Under the pieces are notes generated by a model, which was not told where the DNA came from, did no database searches, and saw nothing but the letters and a program-made list of their open reading frames with translations. Shown here piece after piece: positions 20,485 to 31,333 of a stretch of 64,000 bases of DNA. Position numbers and translations under genes: made by a program. This DNA is from Adiantum capillus-veneris (lineage: Eukaryota; Streptophyta; Polypodiopsida; Polypodiales; Pteridaceae), in the NCBI GenBank assembly GCA_014529385.2, contig CM043942.1, positions 18,739,991 to 18,803,990 on the forward strand, given 5' to 3'. The first letter of the stretch is position 1, and the number at the start of each line of letters is the position of its first letter.

Positions 20485-20754
20485 CAGTAGAGAGAGAGAG
20501 ATAGATTAATACACTTGCAACTATTAATCATACATTCTCTTTTGCATAGCATAGAATATATATATCTTATATACATAAAAGCCTTTCCATATAAGGCCCA
20601 AAGGTTATTTGTTCTTTGAGCCCTTGACTTTCATAAACGCAAAGATAATATCTAAGATATTACAAAGGCTTAACTTCCACATAGACATTGAACAACTAAG
20701 GGTGACTTTGTACACCAATTCTCAGTGTTTAGGCCAAAGGCCACAATCCCAACA
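20485..20754 (-). repeat. 3' LTR (left) of gag-only copia element
   Basis: Aligns with the right LTR from the GA-rich block through AATACACTTGCAA, CATACATTCTCTTTTGCATAG, AAAGCCTTTCCATA and GATATTACAAAG to CCACAATCCCAACA. The part corresponding to 23056-23200 is not seen, so this copy has lost or replaced its inner R/U5-side end. Confidence 0.82.
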
Positions 20755-20880
20755 ATCCTCCCATTGGACTTTGGACTAGGACAATACACTAAAGATTCTT
20801 ATATCCACTAAGGATGACATAGAGTATCCACAGAGGATGTCAATACATATCCACAAAGAATGACAAAAAACCTCCCCTTA

Positions 20881-21860
20881 GAGGCTACAATCTTCATAGT
20901 ACGTCATTGCAGTAGACCATATTGTTCTTGCCTTGATCTTCGTCCTCTTCTTTGTCCTCCACAACATGAGCTAATCCTCTTGCAAGTTTCTTGCCTTTGT
21001 AGCTTCGGATGTTGCTGTTATCACTGCTACTTTCTCCACTGCTATTGCCTCCACTTGAGTAGCATCAAGAAGGAGGATGCCCCTTCTTACCACATTTGTT
21101 GCAAGATTTGTTGGTGTAGCATTACTTTGCTACATATCCCATTCTCCCACAATCATAACACTTCTTTACATTTGATGATGGCGATGTTGAATATCCTCTA
21201 CTTGATGATGATGCAAAAAAATATCCTCTCTTGATGATGCCAATTTTCCCTTTTACGTATTCGTTTCTGCTTGAAGTGATTCGATGATGTCTTGTAATGC
21301 TAGAGTTGGTTCTTTCTCTTTAGGAACGGTGACTAAGTGGTCATAAGATGGTGGAAGTGCACTCAAAAGCGCATTCACTTTTTCATCTTCTGGTACCTCA
21401 CACTGGATGTAAGTGAGTTGCGTGACAATGCTCTTAAGCCTATTAAATAGGCTAGCAATATCCTCCCCTTCAACCATAGTGAGCTTGTAAAGTTTTCTCT
21501 TGAGAGTGCCTTTGCTTCTTTTAGCCCTAGCTCCAAATTTTTTCTCTTGAACTAGCCAAGCTTCATGTGCATGCTTACATTCGTCTATGAAATGCACATA
21601 GTTGTTATGCAAGGAAGTGATGATAATTCCTAAGGCTTGTTCATCTGTGGATAAATTTTGTGCACTTGCTATGAGTGTAGATGCTCTAGTATGCACTCCA
21701 TCAGCTTTGGCTTGTTGCTCTAAGGTTGTGCTAATAACAGACCACAAACATTTCTTCATGAGGTATCTCCTTAACTCTGCCTGCCATGTATGGAACCCTT
21801 CCCCATTGAACTTTTCTATTGTCTTCTCTCCCAGTGTGCTGATAGAGGGGTCATCAGCTT
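20881..21860 (-). pseudogene. Copia gag (UBN2-type) with two zinc knuckles
   Basis: Reading down from 21860: TIEKFNGEGFHTWQAELRRYL, then an open frame 21759-21253 with HEAWLVQEKKFGARAKRSKGTLKRKLYKLTM, EDIASLFNRLKSIVTQL and VNALLSALPPSYDHLV. This is the standard order of the copia gag capsid region. After a shift, CYDCGRMGYVAK, stop, C and then CNKCGKKGH (about 21195-21090) give two CCHC-type zinc knuckles, the first broken by a stop and with Tyr in place of the His. A Ser-rich tail GGNSSGESSSDNSNI follows to about 20890. Gag packages element RNA in particles. No protease follows. The Met at 21759 is probably not the native start. Confidence 0.85.
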
Positions 21861-21953
21861 ATGAGACTCTCCTAGCCAGTGTCTACCATCCCCGTAAATG
21901 TAGATTATAACATACATTGCAAATGGTGCTTGGTTGCAAAAATTTAGAGTTAA

Positions 21954-21956
<3 letters not shown>

Positions 21957-22003
<47 letters not shown>
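21957..22003. repeat. (AG)n microsatellite
   Basis: About 23 AG units in the leader side of the gag-only copia element. Confidence 0.98.
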
Positions 22004-22006
<3 letters not shown>

Positions 22007-22591
22007 CTCGATTCTTTGCCACTTAGTTTGTCGAGCACCTCTTCACAAATTTTTTTTGCCTTGTTTGATTGCTTGGAAGCTTCCTTGAAGTCTTATTTCA
22101 ATTCTTGTTGAAGCTTTGATGAAGAATCCATTGATGCTCTTTGGACTTGAAGCTTAATGTTGCAAGCCTTTGAATGCTTGAAGAAGCTCTCCTTTGAAGC
22201 TCAAAATAAAGCTTTGCTTGCCACTTTTGAAGTTCAGAAGTTCTGGAGCTCAAAAGCGTGGTCAAATAAAAAACCGATCAAACGATGCTTGCTGATGTCG
22301 AGCTTGGAGGATGATGACTGGCTTTGGTGTGTGAAGCTCCACTAGCCCACAAAATTAAAGATCACCTAAAAAAAAAGGTTATAGTGTGAAATGGTGGGCG
22401 AGTAAAAATTGAAACTTAGAAATGGCAAAAATATTGACGATTGTCGCAGTCGAGCAGGAGCCGTCCAATGGGCAGGTGACGGATTTTCACTTCTTTGCGT
22501 GATCTGAATGCGCAGTAGGGGTCACATGGCCTCGTGATTGCATCCGTGGGGGCCGATTGGAGCATTGTTGAGCAAGATAATGGCGTGCGCG

Positions 22592-22594
<3 letters not shown>

Positions 22595-22632
<38 letters not shown>
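22595..22632. repeat. (GT)n microsatellite
   Basis: About 19 GT units between the primer-binding site and gag of the copia-like element. Confidence 0.97.
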
Positions 22633-22637
<5 letters not shown>

Positions 22638-23040
22638 TCGAATTAACCATAGGCTGCTAGGCACCAAAAGCAGAGCTTCAACTTGATAGTGGGCTGAGGT
22701 TGACTCAATGAGGGAGAGACAATCAATCAAGTTGAGCATTGGTCGGGATTGCTCGTGATTGGCTAACGCCACGATAGCAGCTGCAGACAAATCTTGGCCG
22801 AATGCACTAATTGTAGGAATACAATTAAGTGAGATTGATCCTCTTAGTGATGCTTTGGAAAGCTCTTGAAAGATGGATCTTTAGCATATCCGCAATGCAA
22901 TAGTTTGATGATCAAAGCATATCAATCTCAAAAGATTAAGCACGACCTAAGAAATGATGTAATGTAGATTTAAATGAATGCAATATACACACACGATAAT
23001 GTAGAAGGAGCTTAATTACAATCAATTAAACATTAACCCA

Positions 23041-23053
23041 AGCTTTGATACCA
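23041..23053 (-). other. Primer-binding site, initiator tRNA-Met type
   Basis: TGGTATCAAAGCT on the minus strand, two bases after an LTR end CCCATCA. It matches the plant initiator-Met site TGGTATCAGAGC at 11 of 12 positions. Confidence 0.88.
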
Positions 23054-23055
23054 GT

Positions 23056-23486
23056 TGATGGGTTTGGGTGGATGCCATTGAGCTCAAGGTGGCTTGAAAT
23101 TTGGAGCAGCCATAGCTACACACTATAGAAAGAGATTTGGGTGGATGCAATTGAGCTCAAGGTGGCTTGAAATTTGGAGCAGCCATAGCTACACACTATA
23201 GAAAGAGAGAGAGAAGAAAAGAGAGAGAGAGAGAGATAAAGTAATACACTTGCAACACTCAATCATACATTCTCTTTTGCATAGCATAGAATATATATAT
23301 TATGTACATAAAAGCCTTTCCATAAAAGACCCAAAGGCTATTCTGGATGTGAGCCCTTGACTTTCTTAAAGGCAAATATAATATCTAAGATATTACAAAG
23401 TCTTATCTTCCACATAGGCATTGAACAACTAAGGGTGGCTTCTCACACCAATTATTGTGTTTAGGCTAAAGGCCACAAACCCAACA
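23056..23486 (-). repeat. 5' LTR (right) with internal 73-bp duplication
   Basis: On the minus strand it starts TGTTGGGTTTG and ends CAAACCCATCA, giving 11-bp near-perfect terminal inverted repeats. It contains two adjacent copies of a 73-bp unit (TTTGGGTGGATGC...CTATAGAAAGAGA) near 23063 and 23136, then a short GA tract. 431 bp long. Confidence 0.88.
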
Positions 23487-25103
23487 AAGCCCTTGGCTTC
23501 AATGATAGTCTCAATGTGAGCCCCTGGTATACGTGCTTTGCACGATTACATTGGAGTGGATACATCACAGTGCGTCATTGCGTAAATTGTGAGCTTATAT
23601 TCACATAGTGTCAAATATGTGTGCCACTATCCTTGATCTAAATCAATTGATAGTACCGTGCCACATAAGAGAAGCCTTACTTTGCATGAAGTCTGGCAAA
23701 GAACTTTGCTTTGCACAATAGAGAAATCTTTTGCAAATGAAATTAGTAAACTTCAAAAAAAACAAGCATAACTTGAAATTTTGTATATTATTGTAACCAC
23801 TACCCATGGCATCGGAAGTTGGAACATCTGGTGTCATGATTGTGTTTTCAATGTACTTCACATACCTATTTGCCTCACATTGGCAAGTTACAATGGTTTT
23901 AAAATGATTATACATCCAATGCATACATAAATATGGAGCCTTGCTCTTGAAAGCCTTGTTTTTTCCCTTCAAAAGAGATACTCTCCAACGAAATCTGTGG
24001 CCGCTAAAAATATAAGCCTTGCTCGTGGATAGCCTCATATGGAGTCGTACTCCACATGCAAAACATGGTCTATGTATCTTGGTTGTACAGAGCCATGCTC
24101 CAATCTTATGACCCTTCATTTTCGATACACCCATATGTTACCTTGTGTGTAGACTCAAAGTCGAAACAAAGTTTAAAGAAAATTGTGCTTGTTGTTCCCC
24201 GCTCATGTTGAGTAGGATGCCATATTGGAAGCATAAAATTTTGACAAGAAATAACTATCTTAATGTGATGAACAAAGCGTACCTGTACTCGTTGTCAATT
24301 ACCCTTGAAAAGTTTTCGGATCTAGCTTGTGGATTATGGGATGAACATGACTGCATCAAGTTTGGAACACTTGCCTAGAAGTCATGCTCTAGCAAATCCA
24401 AACCTTTGAACTAGAGAAACAAATAGTTGGTGATGTTGAGCATCTTTGCCTTACACGACACTCGACTTGTCTGTACGTGCATGCCATGATTGATAGGCAA
24501 CCTTGTTGTTGCATCAAAATTTAGCTTTCAAAGATCCCTCCTTAGAATCTTGTAAGATTAGTTTTTGCATGGATTAAAAAACACACATAAATAAACTAAC
24601 ATACTTGAATATCCTGTTCTTAATGAAATATATGCTCAGCAAAGTGCCTTGCATATCATCATTGTTTTGATTTTGTTACCAAACCATGAAGAAAAAGGCA
24701 CCAACTCGTTGTCCTTGTTAACATAGCCCTGCGATCTTCACATATTTTTACCCTAATTGCCAAATCTGTTGACTCTTGTTTGCACTTATGGAGACACTTT
24801 GACCTCGATGTCGACTCCTTGCCGAATTTATATTGCGCTTTGCATGGCCCATGCATGCAACTCTGAGGACCTGCACCATGTTTGCATAGTTGTGCTTGAT
24901 TAAAAACTGTGATCGAGCATCAGTGACTATGAAGCCTTGCTTCGCATTCATTCATCGTGCCCAATTTATCAATAATCAATCTTTGCATATTTTTGAATTT
25001 TTTTTTAGCTTACACAAATTCAAGGGTCGGCCTTGGTGTTTATGCTGCCGTTGCCTCAACGGTGGAGTCTTGGCTTACCTTTGCTTAGCTGATCAAGCAA
25101 GAA

Positions 25104-25105
<2 letters not shown>
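23487..25105. other. Unassigned; 163-aa minus-strand ORF
   Basis: A minus-strand open frame at 24134-23643 starts MGVSKMKGHKIGAWLCTTKI; it is Cys-rich, basic and unlike any family I know. A plus-strand ORF at 24145-24378 abuts it. A short motif close to GCCTTGCT recurs at 23671, 23936, 23951, 24013, 24091, 24647 and 24930. The ORF may be chance. No transposon motif, RNA gene or promoter could be supported. Confidence 0.3.

Positions 25106-25140
<35 letters not shown>
25106..25140. repeat. Poly(G) run, 35 bases
   Basis: Uninterrupted G from 25106 to 25140. Long G runs are rare and form G-quadruplexes; read errors or a collapsed assembly are also possible. Confidence 0.95.
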
Positions 25141-25141
<1 letters not shown>

Positions 25142-25502
25142 GGTAACTGTGGGCACCCTCCCTTAAACTTACATATCATCTTGAGAAGCCAAAGTGAGAA
25201 AGGGAACCTTAAAAAAAATTAGAGCTTCACCAGTCAATGGTGGCCACTCTACAAAGAGACATGGAAGCTCAAACGCTCTCTACAGACACCAAATGGGGCC
25301 GATGTAGTGTCAGGTTGTCCTCCTCTCAGTAGCGTGAGCTCTCAGAGTTAAAAAACACCTGATTTGGTGCATGCCGATGGGTATATCCTTCTCTAATGTA
25401 AGAGGCCTTGCCCACACGTTTTGTATTCTTCCTCTTTGGCTTTCTAAGCCGTCATGCACATGACCATTCTCTGTTGAGTCTTCACAAGCCCCTTCATGGC
25501 CC

Positions 25503-25506
<4 letters not shown>

Positions 25507-25577
<71 letters not shown>
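25507..25577. repeat. (AG)n microsatellite
   Basis: About 35 AG units. A plus-strand ORF of Arg-Glu repeats across it is an artefact. Confidence 0.98.
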
Positions 25578-25580
<3 letters not shown>

Positions 25581-25644
25581 CATGCATGGAAGAGAGAAAG
25601 AGTACATGCATCTATGCAACATAGCTTTCCCCTCCTCCATAGCT

Positions 25645-25731
25645 CCCTTCCTTGCTAATAATAGGGCCCCCTTGACCATCTGACTCCGTCTTGGCCTTTG
25701 GTTTGATTGGTCTTACCCTAGGCATGACATT
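25645..25731 (-). repeat. Family X LTR end fragment
   Basis: GCTAATAATAGGG, CCCCTTGA and TTGGTCTTACCCTAGGC with TGACATTA match 8924-9003 with gaps. On the minus strand the fragment starts TGTCATGCCTAGGG. Only the outer part of one LTR is present and no internal sequence follows. Confidence 0.7.
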
Positions 25732-25734
25732 AGA

Positions 25735-26283
25735 TGTGGACTGGGGATCCATAGTAGGTTAGGGCTAAGAGCCACATATACTATATTTAGGGTGATAGGG
25801 AGGTGGACCTCTCAAGCCAATCTCCTGGGTCCTTAAAACTTGTCTACCCAAGGGGGGCCACACATGGGCATATGGGAGAGTTCTACTTTAACTTGTCTAC
25901 ACAAGGGCGGCTACACACACGAGTGTCTCTTATGAGAGAGGGAAGCACTTTGGCCTATAAAAGGAGGCTTCATCTACACACAAAATGCAATGAAGGTGCA
26001 TTGAAGGGTGCATGAGCTGGTGAAGGTTTGTGAGGTGGTGCAAGGTGAGAATTCCATTAAGGGTTGCTAATCCCTTTGTAACCTACTTCAAGATTGAAGT
26101 GCAAAGCCATTGAGTGGCTGATTTGTTGTGTACGTAGCCCACATTGGGTGAACCATGTATATCATGTGCTCTTGTTCTTTCTTTCTCTCTCTCTTCTCTG
26201 TTATCTCTTTTGTGTGTGAAATTATTTCTCTCCATTAAGTAAAAGACTCTAATCTCTATTTAGCTATGACTTTATTCCCAACA
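25735..26283 (+). repeat. LTR-like block with TATA box
   Basis: Starts TGTGGACTGGGG and ends ATTCCCAACA, fitting TG...CA. A TATA box TATAAAAGG starts at 25956, and CT-rich leader and GTGTGTGAA sequence follow, as in plant LTR R/U5 regions. Two diverged copies of ACTTGTCTACCCAAGG at about 25837 and 25889 form a short U3 duplication. No primer-binding site is recognisable downstream, so a solo or decayed LTR is likely. Confidence 0.5.
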
Positions 26284-27784
26284 AGAGGCATTCCCAATTT
26301 CTTGAAGGTTGGTTAAGATAGGGCATTAGAGGCCCTTGGTTTCTGTAATCAGCTTTGGAAGGAATCTTTGAGGTTTGTGAGTGAAACTATTTCTGGACCG
26401 GCCTTGGGAAAATGGCTTACAAGAGCCTCGAAGGAGAGGATTTTGTAGCTCAAATTTCTAGAGAGCTTGTGGAGCGTCTTGGGGATTTTGTGGCCACCTT
26501 TTGGAGTGCAAGAAAGAAAAGAAATCCCGATCTTCAACTTCAACATGCCCCCCCCCCCCTCCCCCCCTTGCTCAAGCGGGAGTGAAAGTGATGACCAACA
26601 CCAACTATCGGCTATGGAAAGTGCATCGATCGATTCCCACTTAGCGATCTATGCACACGTGAAGTTCTCACAAGGAAGCCGTTGGTTTGTTTGGCTTGAG
26701 ATTGTGAAGCCAAAAGCAAATGCACAAGTTTTCTAGAGGACAAAAATGAAAGGAAATCTTAACAAGGACGACAATATCAGTGCATTATCTACCTCGATAC
26801 CCACGAGGTTTGACAATTGTTGTTATAAATGTGACACAATGTTTTTTTTGGCTTGGAAGTTTGAAGCAACTGCAGATATGCATAAAGCATGGCGAGAAAC
26901 TAGGAAAAATTTGACAAAATTTTCCTTGAAAATTGAGTGAAAACTCAAAAAAATAAATCATCAATACCGCATAAAGCATACAGACACTCAGTGTCTCAAT
27001 TACAGATCCAAAAATGGTATACTTAAAAAGCCAAAACCCTGGTAAACTGGCCTAGTCCTAAACGAGTGGCTCTATGGACATGTACCTGTCCAAAGAACGT
27101 TGTACTACAAACATGTGAACCTACTACTTGTGAGCTATAGCTAGCTGAAGCGATATCCACACATGCATTAATAGCATGAAATTACACAAAAACATGCTAA
27201 AATTTGCCTTTGGAATGCCCCACATAGTCATACATAGTTTGCATTTTATGAAAGTGAAAACTACGTCGAGTAGAACATTGGGAAATTGGTGCACACTATC
27301 TCCTCAATCGGTGAGAACGTCAACCAAAAACCAAGCACAAAGCATGACCAGCTGCTTGCGGTCAAAATTGCCATTCAAGAGATGCACTCATGGGAAAACC
27401 TGCTTTGGAATGGACCGTCGGAGTCGCTATGCATCGGTATGTGCCACGGAACCAAGAAGCTAGGGGTCGTCGAAGACGAAATGGTTGACCGAGGCCGGGA
27501 TGTTGGGGGTGCTAGGGGGGAACTATCGGAGCCAAACCGCTCCAAAATGGCCGTGGGAGGGAAGTCGCTGGGCGAAGCTACACTAGTGGAGAGCCCAACT
27601 TCTCTCTCTTGCTATGTTGAAGCCAAGAAAAGAAGGTCGATGTCGCCTTCTATCGTCGGGTGGAAGCGATCGCTGAAATCTTAGCCGCAAAAATTGATGC
27701 CAAATAGTCAAAATCCAAAACCGAGAAGAAAATCATCGGGTAGAGATTGCTCGCCAAAGATGGATGCTAACTGAGAGCCAATCT
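26284..27784. other. Unassigned; degraded retroelement leader
   Basis: 26540-26568 holds a C-rich run. At about 26590 a frame reads VMTNTNYRLW, weakly like the start of a copia gag. At 27286-27684 a 132-aa plus-strand ORF, basic and GC-rich near its end (EAKKRRSMSPSIVGWKRS), is unassigned. No conserved domain is clear. Confidence 0.3.
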
Positions 27785-27790
27785 TCTCTC

Positions 27791-27827
<37 letters not shown>
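27785..27827. repeat. (CT)n microsatellite
   Basis: Near-perfect CT repeat with one interruption (CTAT). Confidence 0.96.
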
Positions 27828-27830
<3 letters not shown>

Positions 27831-29008
27831 TACATCAAGGTCGAAAAGTTGAGGAGGAACAGTTCGATTCCGAGCTGATGGTAGGTGACCCGGACTTACT
27901 TGTCAAAAAAATCACACAAGGCACTGATGTGTGTAAATGTGTACACATCAAATGCATGCACTCCCTCCTTTCTCCATGACCAAGGGAGTCAAAACTCTCT
28001 CTCTCTTTCACTGCCTTTTTGTCTCTTTCATTGCCTTTTCATCTCTTTCACTGCCTTTCCGTCTCAGATGCCGACTTCCTCTCTCTCTTTCTCTTTCCCT
28101 CTAACTTGTGAGGCTGTGTGAACACACCCTTACACTCACTTTAAAAAAATTAAAATTAAAAATCCTTGTATTCTTCTTTGGGGACTGCCAAGTCTTATCG
28201 CTATCAGAGTTGGGGGACCTAGTGTGGTAGAGAGGAGGTCGTTTTTACTGCAAGGTGTGTGTGTGTGTGTGGGGATCACCACACCCCCATGCTTTTTGCT
28301 ATCTTGCCTGGATCCATGATCTCAAGCCTTGCTCGTGAGCTGCACACTACCCGTCCAATGCCTCAAAAAGCTTTCAATGCCGCTTAATTTTGCTGCCAAT
28401 TCCATGCTCTCTATTGCCAGGTTCACTGCAGTGCTGCTCGTCCAAAGGCTTCCTCAACTCTCCAAGCTTTGATTGCTTAGACTCCCTTCAAGCTCTGCAA
28501 ATCTGCCCCTCGGCCCTTGAATCTACTTTCTCTTTGTAGTGACTACAGATTCAAGCTCAATTGTGTGTGTGTGTGTGTGTCTACACACAAGTGCACACAA
28601 CTCTCAAATATTTCCGAATTTCTCTACAGATTCCCCCCAAATCTTGAAACCAATTTACTACTCAATGTTTGATTCCCTTGCTACACAGAGCCTCCGCTGT
28701 TTCACTACTCGATTGCTTGAAGATGCACACAGTGCAAAGCTTCTCCTTGCTTTGAAAATCCCTTTCTTGCTTGGAGTCCTTGAGAATCCTCAAGATTCCC
28801 ACTTCTCCGAGGAGGGGCTGCGTGCAACTGGTCTTTGAGATCCACAGGATCTACTCCGATCCAATTCCACCGTGCAAGATCTACTACCTCCTACTATGTG
28901 CTCCATTGCCAAGATCAAGTTCGAGCTCCAAGCTCCGCCATAGCCGACAAGATCACCGTTGCTTTTGTGTCTCATTGGAAAATCGCACGTGCCGATCGTC
29001 GAGCCATC
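27828..29008 (-). other. Internal leader of a minus-strand LTR element; no gene
   Basis: CT-rich and GT-rich sequence with short tracts at about 28256 and 28563. The end nearest 29008 lies just inside the primer-binding site of the LTR at 29023 and so is that element's leader. No gag, protease or RT was recognised, so the element is coding-poor or truncated. Confidence 0.4.
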
Positions 29009-29219
29009 GCTTTGATACCAATTGAAGAGTTCATGTGCACGGATACATGCGTGTGCGGTGCGGTGTGTGCATGGGAAGGGGAGAAGAAGAAGAAGGTAGG
29101 TGGGTGGAGCCAATCTCTAAGTGAGGAGCTCCTTATTCTTGGTGTATGTACAAGAATAAGGTGATGTCAGTGGCATAACCTAGGCAACCGGGCAAGGCAC
29201 ATATGCCTTTACTCCAACA
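29009..29219 (-). repeat. Short 5' LTR (197 bp) and primer-binding site
   Basis: LTR at 29023-29219 reads TGTTGGAGTAAAGG at its start and AACTCTTCA at its end on the minus strand. Two bases on, TGGTATCAAAGC (29020-29009) matches the initiator-Met primer-binding site at 11 of 12. The layout and U5/PBS region resemble the copia LTR at 61074 (CTCCTTCA, AT, TGGTATCAGAGC). The matching 3' LTR was not found on the left. Confidence 0.75.
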
Positions 29220-29235
29220 GCATATGGATCCCATA

Positions 29236-30060
29236 GCCATGCCGAAAGCGTCTACATGAGCATGGAAAACAACATCCTAGTTAGGCTGGTGAAGTATTGG
29301 TTGATCACATCTTTTAAGCATGGGAAACTTTGTTCACATTCTTCACTCGAGATAAATTTATTCCCTTTCTTGGTTAATTCATATAAAGGTAATGCCTTGG
29401 CTAAGAACATATGAACAAACCTCCTATAGAAGTTTATGTATCCCAAAAATGAACTCAACTCAGACACCATGGTTGGTGCTCTAGCATGGGAATGCACTTG
29501 ATTTTATCATTTTACATTTCAATCCCATTCTTGGACACTATATGTCCCAAAAGTTGTCCCTGCTAGACCATGAAAACTGTCTTGAAGGGGTTCAAACAAA
29601 TACTTTTCTCTTTGCACCTTTCAAACAACATTTCTAGAAAGAAAAAGTGCAATTGATAAAACCATGAATTCATCTACAAAGATGGCTAAAAACTTATGCA
29701 AAAATTTGTTGAAAACTTCCATCATACATTGCTAAAAATTTGTTGGAGCATTTCATAGCCCAAATGGCATCACCAGATTGATACATTTTTCATTCTTGGT
29801 CTGAATTCTTTTGCTAGAGCCCTGAATGATTAAAATCTAATTTGCATAATCATGGATGGCTCCAGAAATTTTGATCCACGATCTTTCTAACAAACTTGCA
29901 CATCTAATACCAAAAAACTAGTTTTGAACTTCTCCTTTCCTACCTTGATCTGCATATTCTCAATGAGTCCAAGAGCTTAGCCTCTAGTCTATGATCAGAC
30001 ATCTTACTCTGGATGGGTATGGTTTCACCTCAATTATCCTTAATTTTTGCCACATCCATC
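29236..30060 (-). pseudogene. Ty3/gypsy RT fragment
   Basis: Reading down from about 30060: DLEMRWMWQKLRI; WIKISGAIHDYAN; NEKCINLVMPFGL, one changed residue, NAPTNF; CMMEVFNKFLHKFLAIFVDEF, where the YxDD box reads FVDE; LNPFKTVFMV; QGQLLGHIVSKNGIEM; then an open 81-aa frame (29497-29252) with FLGYINFYRRFVHMFLAKALPL. These are consecutive gypsy RT blocks. Several stops are present and the second catalytic Asp is lost. The fragment stops at the LTR on the left, with no RNase H or integrase. Confidence 0.85.
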
Positions 30061-30600
30061 TCATTTCCAAGTTGCTAGTCCATTTGAGAGCCTTGCTCTG
30101 ACTCTTTTAGAATCGGGCAGACGCGGTTAGGATCCTCCCTAAATCTGGTAGGTGTCCTTCGACTTCTCAATGATATATCTGATCTATATTTGCTTTAGCA
30201 CCGCAACTGGGAGATAGTTTGTCTGTTTAGATAAGCTTTAGCTCAAGCCATTGTGATTGCCAAAATGGAAGGAGTTGAATGTATTTAGACAACTATTCCA
30301 GGTTGGTAGTTAGAGTTAGTTCAATTCAAACTCAGACTTTAGTGCACTCGAAGACAAGACTGCACCAAAATGACAAGATACTGGAAAGATGATTGGAACT
30401 AGAATTATAAAAGACACTCGAAATGACAAATGGGATTGGACTTGTATTATTCAAATGATAAAAGAGTACAACTAGAACTAGTATTGAATGAGAATATAGA
30501 GTACATTAGCCAATGGCTCAAGATACAAGTATTGGGTTTTGGATTACAAGTTAGAATAAGTGGGAAGAAAGAGTTGGAGACTTGAAATGAAATAGTGGGT

Positions 30601-30613
30601 CCTATTTATAGCC
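30601..30613 (-). promoter_or_regulatory. TATA box on the minus strand (candidate)
   Basis: GGCTATAAATAGG reads toward lower coordinates, followed by CT-rich leader-like sequence over 30590-30200. It may be the LTR or leader promoter of the gypsy fragment downstream. 30061-30600 otherwise holds no gene. Confidence 0.4.
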
Positions 30614-30739
30614 TTCAAATGGCAACTGGGTTGCATGATTCGTTATTCGACATTCGTTTTATTCATGAATAATGGTCGATTAATACGTTCTAAAGATTTA
30701 TTCGTGCATATTATTCACTGCCACGTCAGTTTTTTTCAA

Positions 30740-30835
30740 AAAAACGTTTTATTGCTTACGTATCGATCGATACTTAATCGACCAATAGGCTTTCGATCGA
30801 TAGTTTAAATCAATCGATATGTTTTCGATCGATAT
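30740..30835. repeat. Left subterminal ATCGATCGATA cluster
   Basis: Copies of (T)ATCGATCGATA and TTTCGATCGATA around 30759, 30790 and 30826. A matching cluster occurs near the right end at 34325-34465. hAT transposases bind repeated subterminal motifs. Confidence 0.7.
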
Positions 30836-31024
30836 AGTAGTAGTATATAAAGTCCAAATTTGCGTTTTAAGCTACAATTCCCGTCACCAAAGTGTCAGGT
30901 TACCTCCGACATAGAAAGGTTGAGTAGTCAACTTAAACAATCTTTGATTTTTAAAGAAAATATTATTTTTAATGTTCATACATTAAAAATAAAATAATCA
31001 TATAGATTTGAATCACCTATAATT

Positions 31025-31218
31025 CTTAACGATAGAAGTTATTCTTTAATTCTATTGCTAAGATTAAATAAATTACTCTAAGTAGAGACTATACTTTTAG
31101 CTCTACTTGTTTAAAAATAGATAAATAAATAATTGTATGCATTAGAGGCTACTTTTCTAGCTATAGTGCAAATGTATAATTCTAAACATTAGAAGCTATA
31201 CTCTTAGCTCTATTTATT
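31025..31218. repeat. Simple hairpin repeats upstream of the main array
   Basis: CTTAACGATAGAA with TTCTATTGCTAAG (31025-31062) forms a 13-position stem with one mismatch and a 12-nt loop. AAGTAGAG with CTCTACTT (31080-31108) is a perfect 8-bp stem. Weaker versions are at 31139-31169 and 31188-31211. The loops share a core like ACTxTTAGCTCTA. A perfect 10-bp hairpin, ATTTTTAATG / CATTAAAAAT, lies just upstream near 30968. Confidence 0.65.
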
Positions 31219-31333
31219 TTAGAATAGATACTAAAAGTGATATTTGATGGTTAAAAATCTACCATAGCTATAATATGTGCACAAATATTAGTGTTAGTTC
31301 ATACATTTTGGAACATATACACATACATATAGG

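Larger units (their letters stand above)
20485..23486 (-). mobile_element. Gag-only copia-like LTR retrotransposon
   Basis: Two related LTRs (20485-20754 and 23056-23486) flank about 2.3 kb. The right LTR is next to an initiator-Met primer-binding site on the minus strand, and the left LTR is next to a purine-rich GGGAGGAT. The internal domain encodes only gag with zinc knuckles; protease, integrase and RT are absent. This makes it a non-autonomous copia derivative that would have needed proteins from a relative. Several microsatellites have grown inside it. Confidence 0.82.

Noticed and set aside
23643-24134. Minus-strand 163-aa ORF as a transposase
   Set aside because: No DDE, zinc finger or RT motif could be placed; composition alone is not enough.
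25408-25683. ORF of Arg-Glu repeats
   Set aside because: Produced by the (AG)n tract at 25507-25577; same reasoning for ORFs over 20170-20235, 21957-22003, 22595-22632 and 47084-47137.
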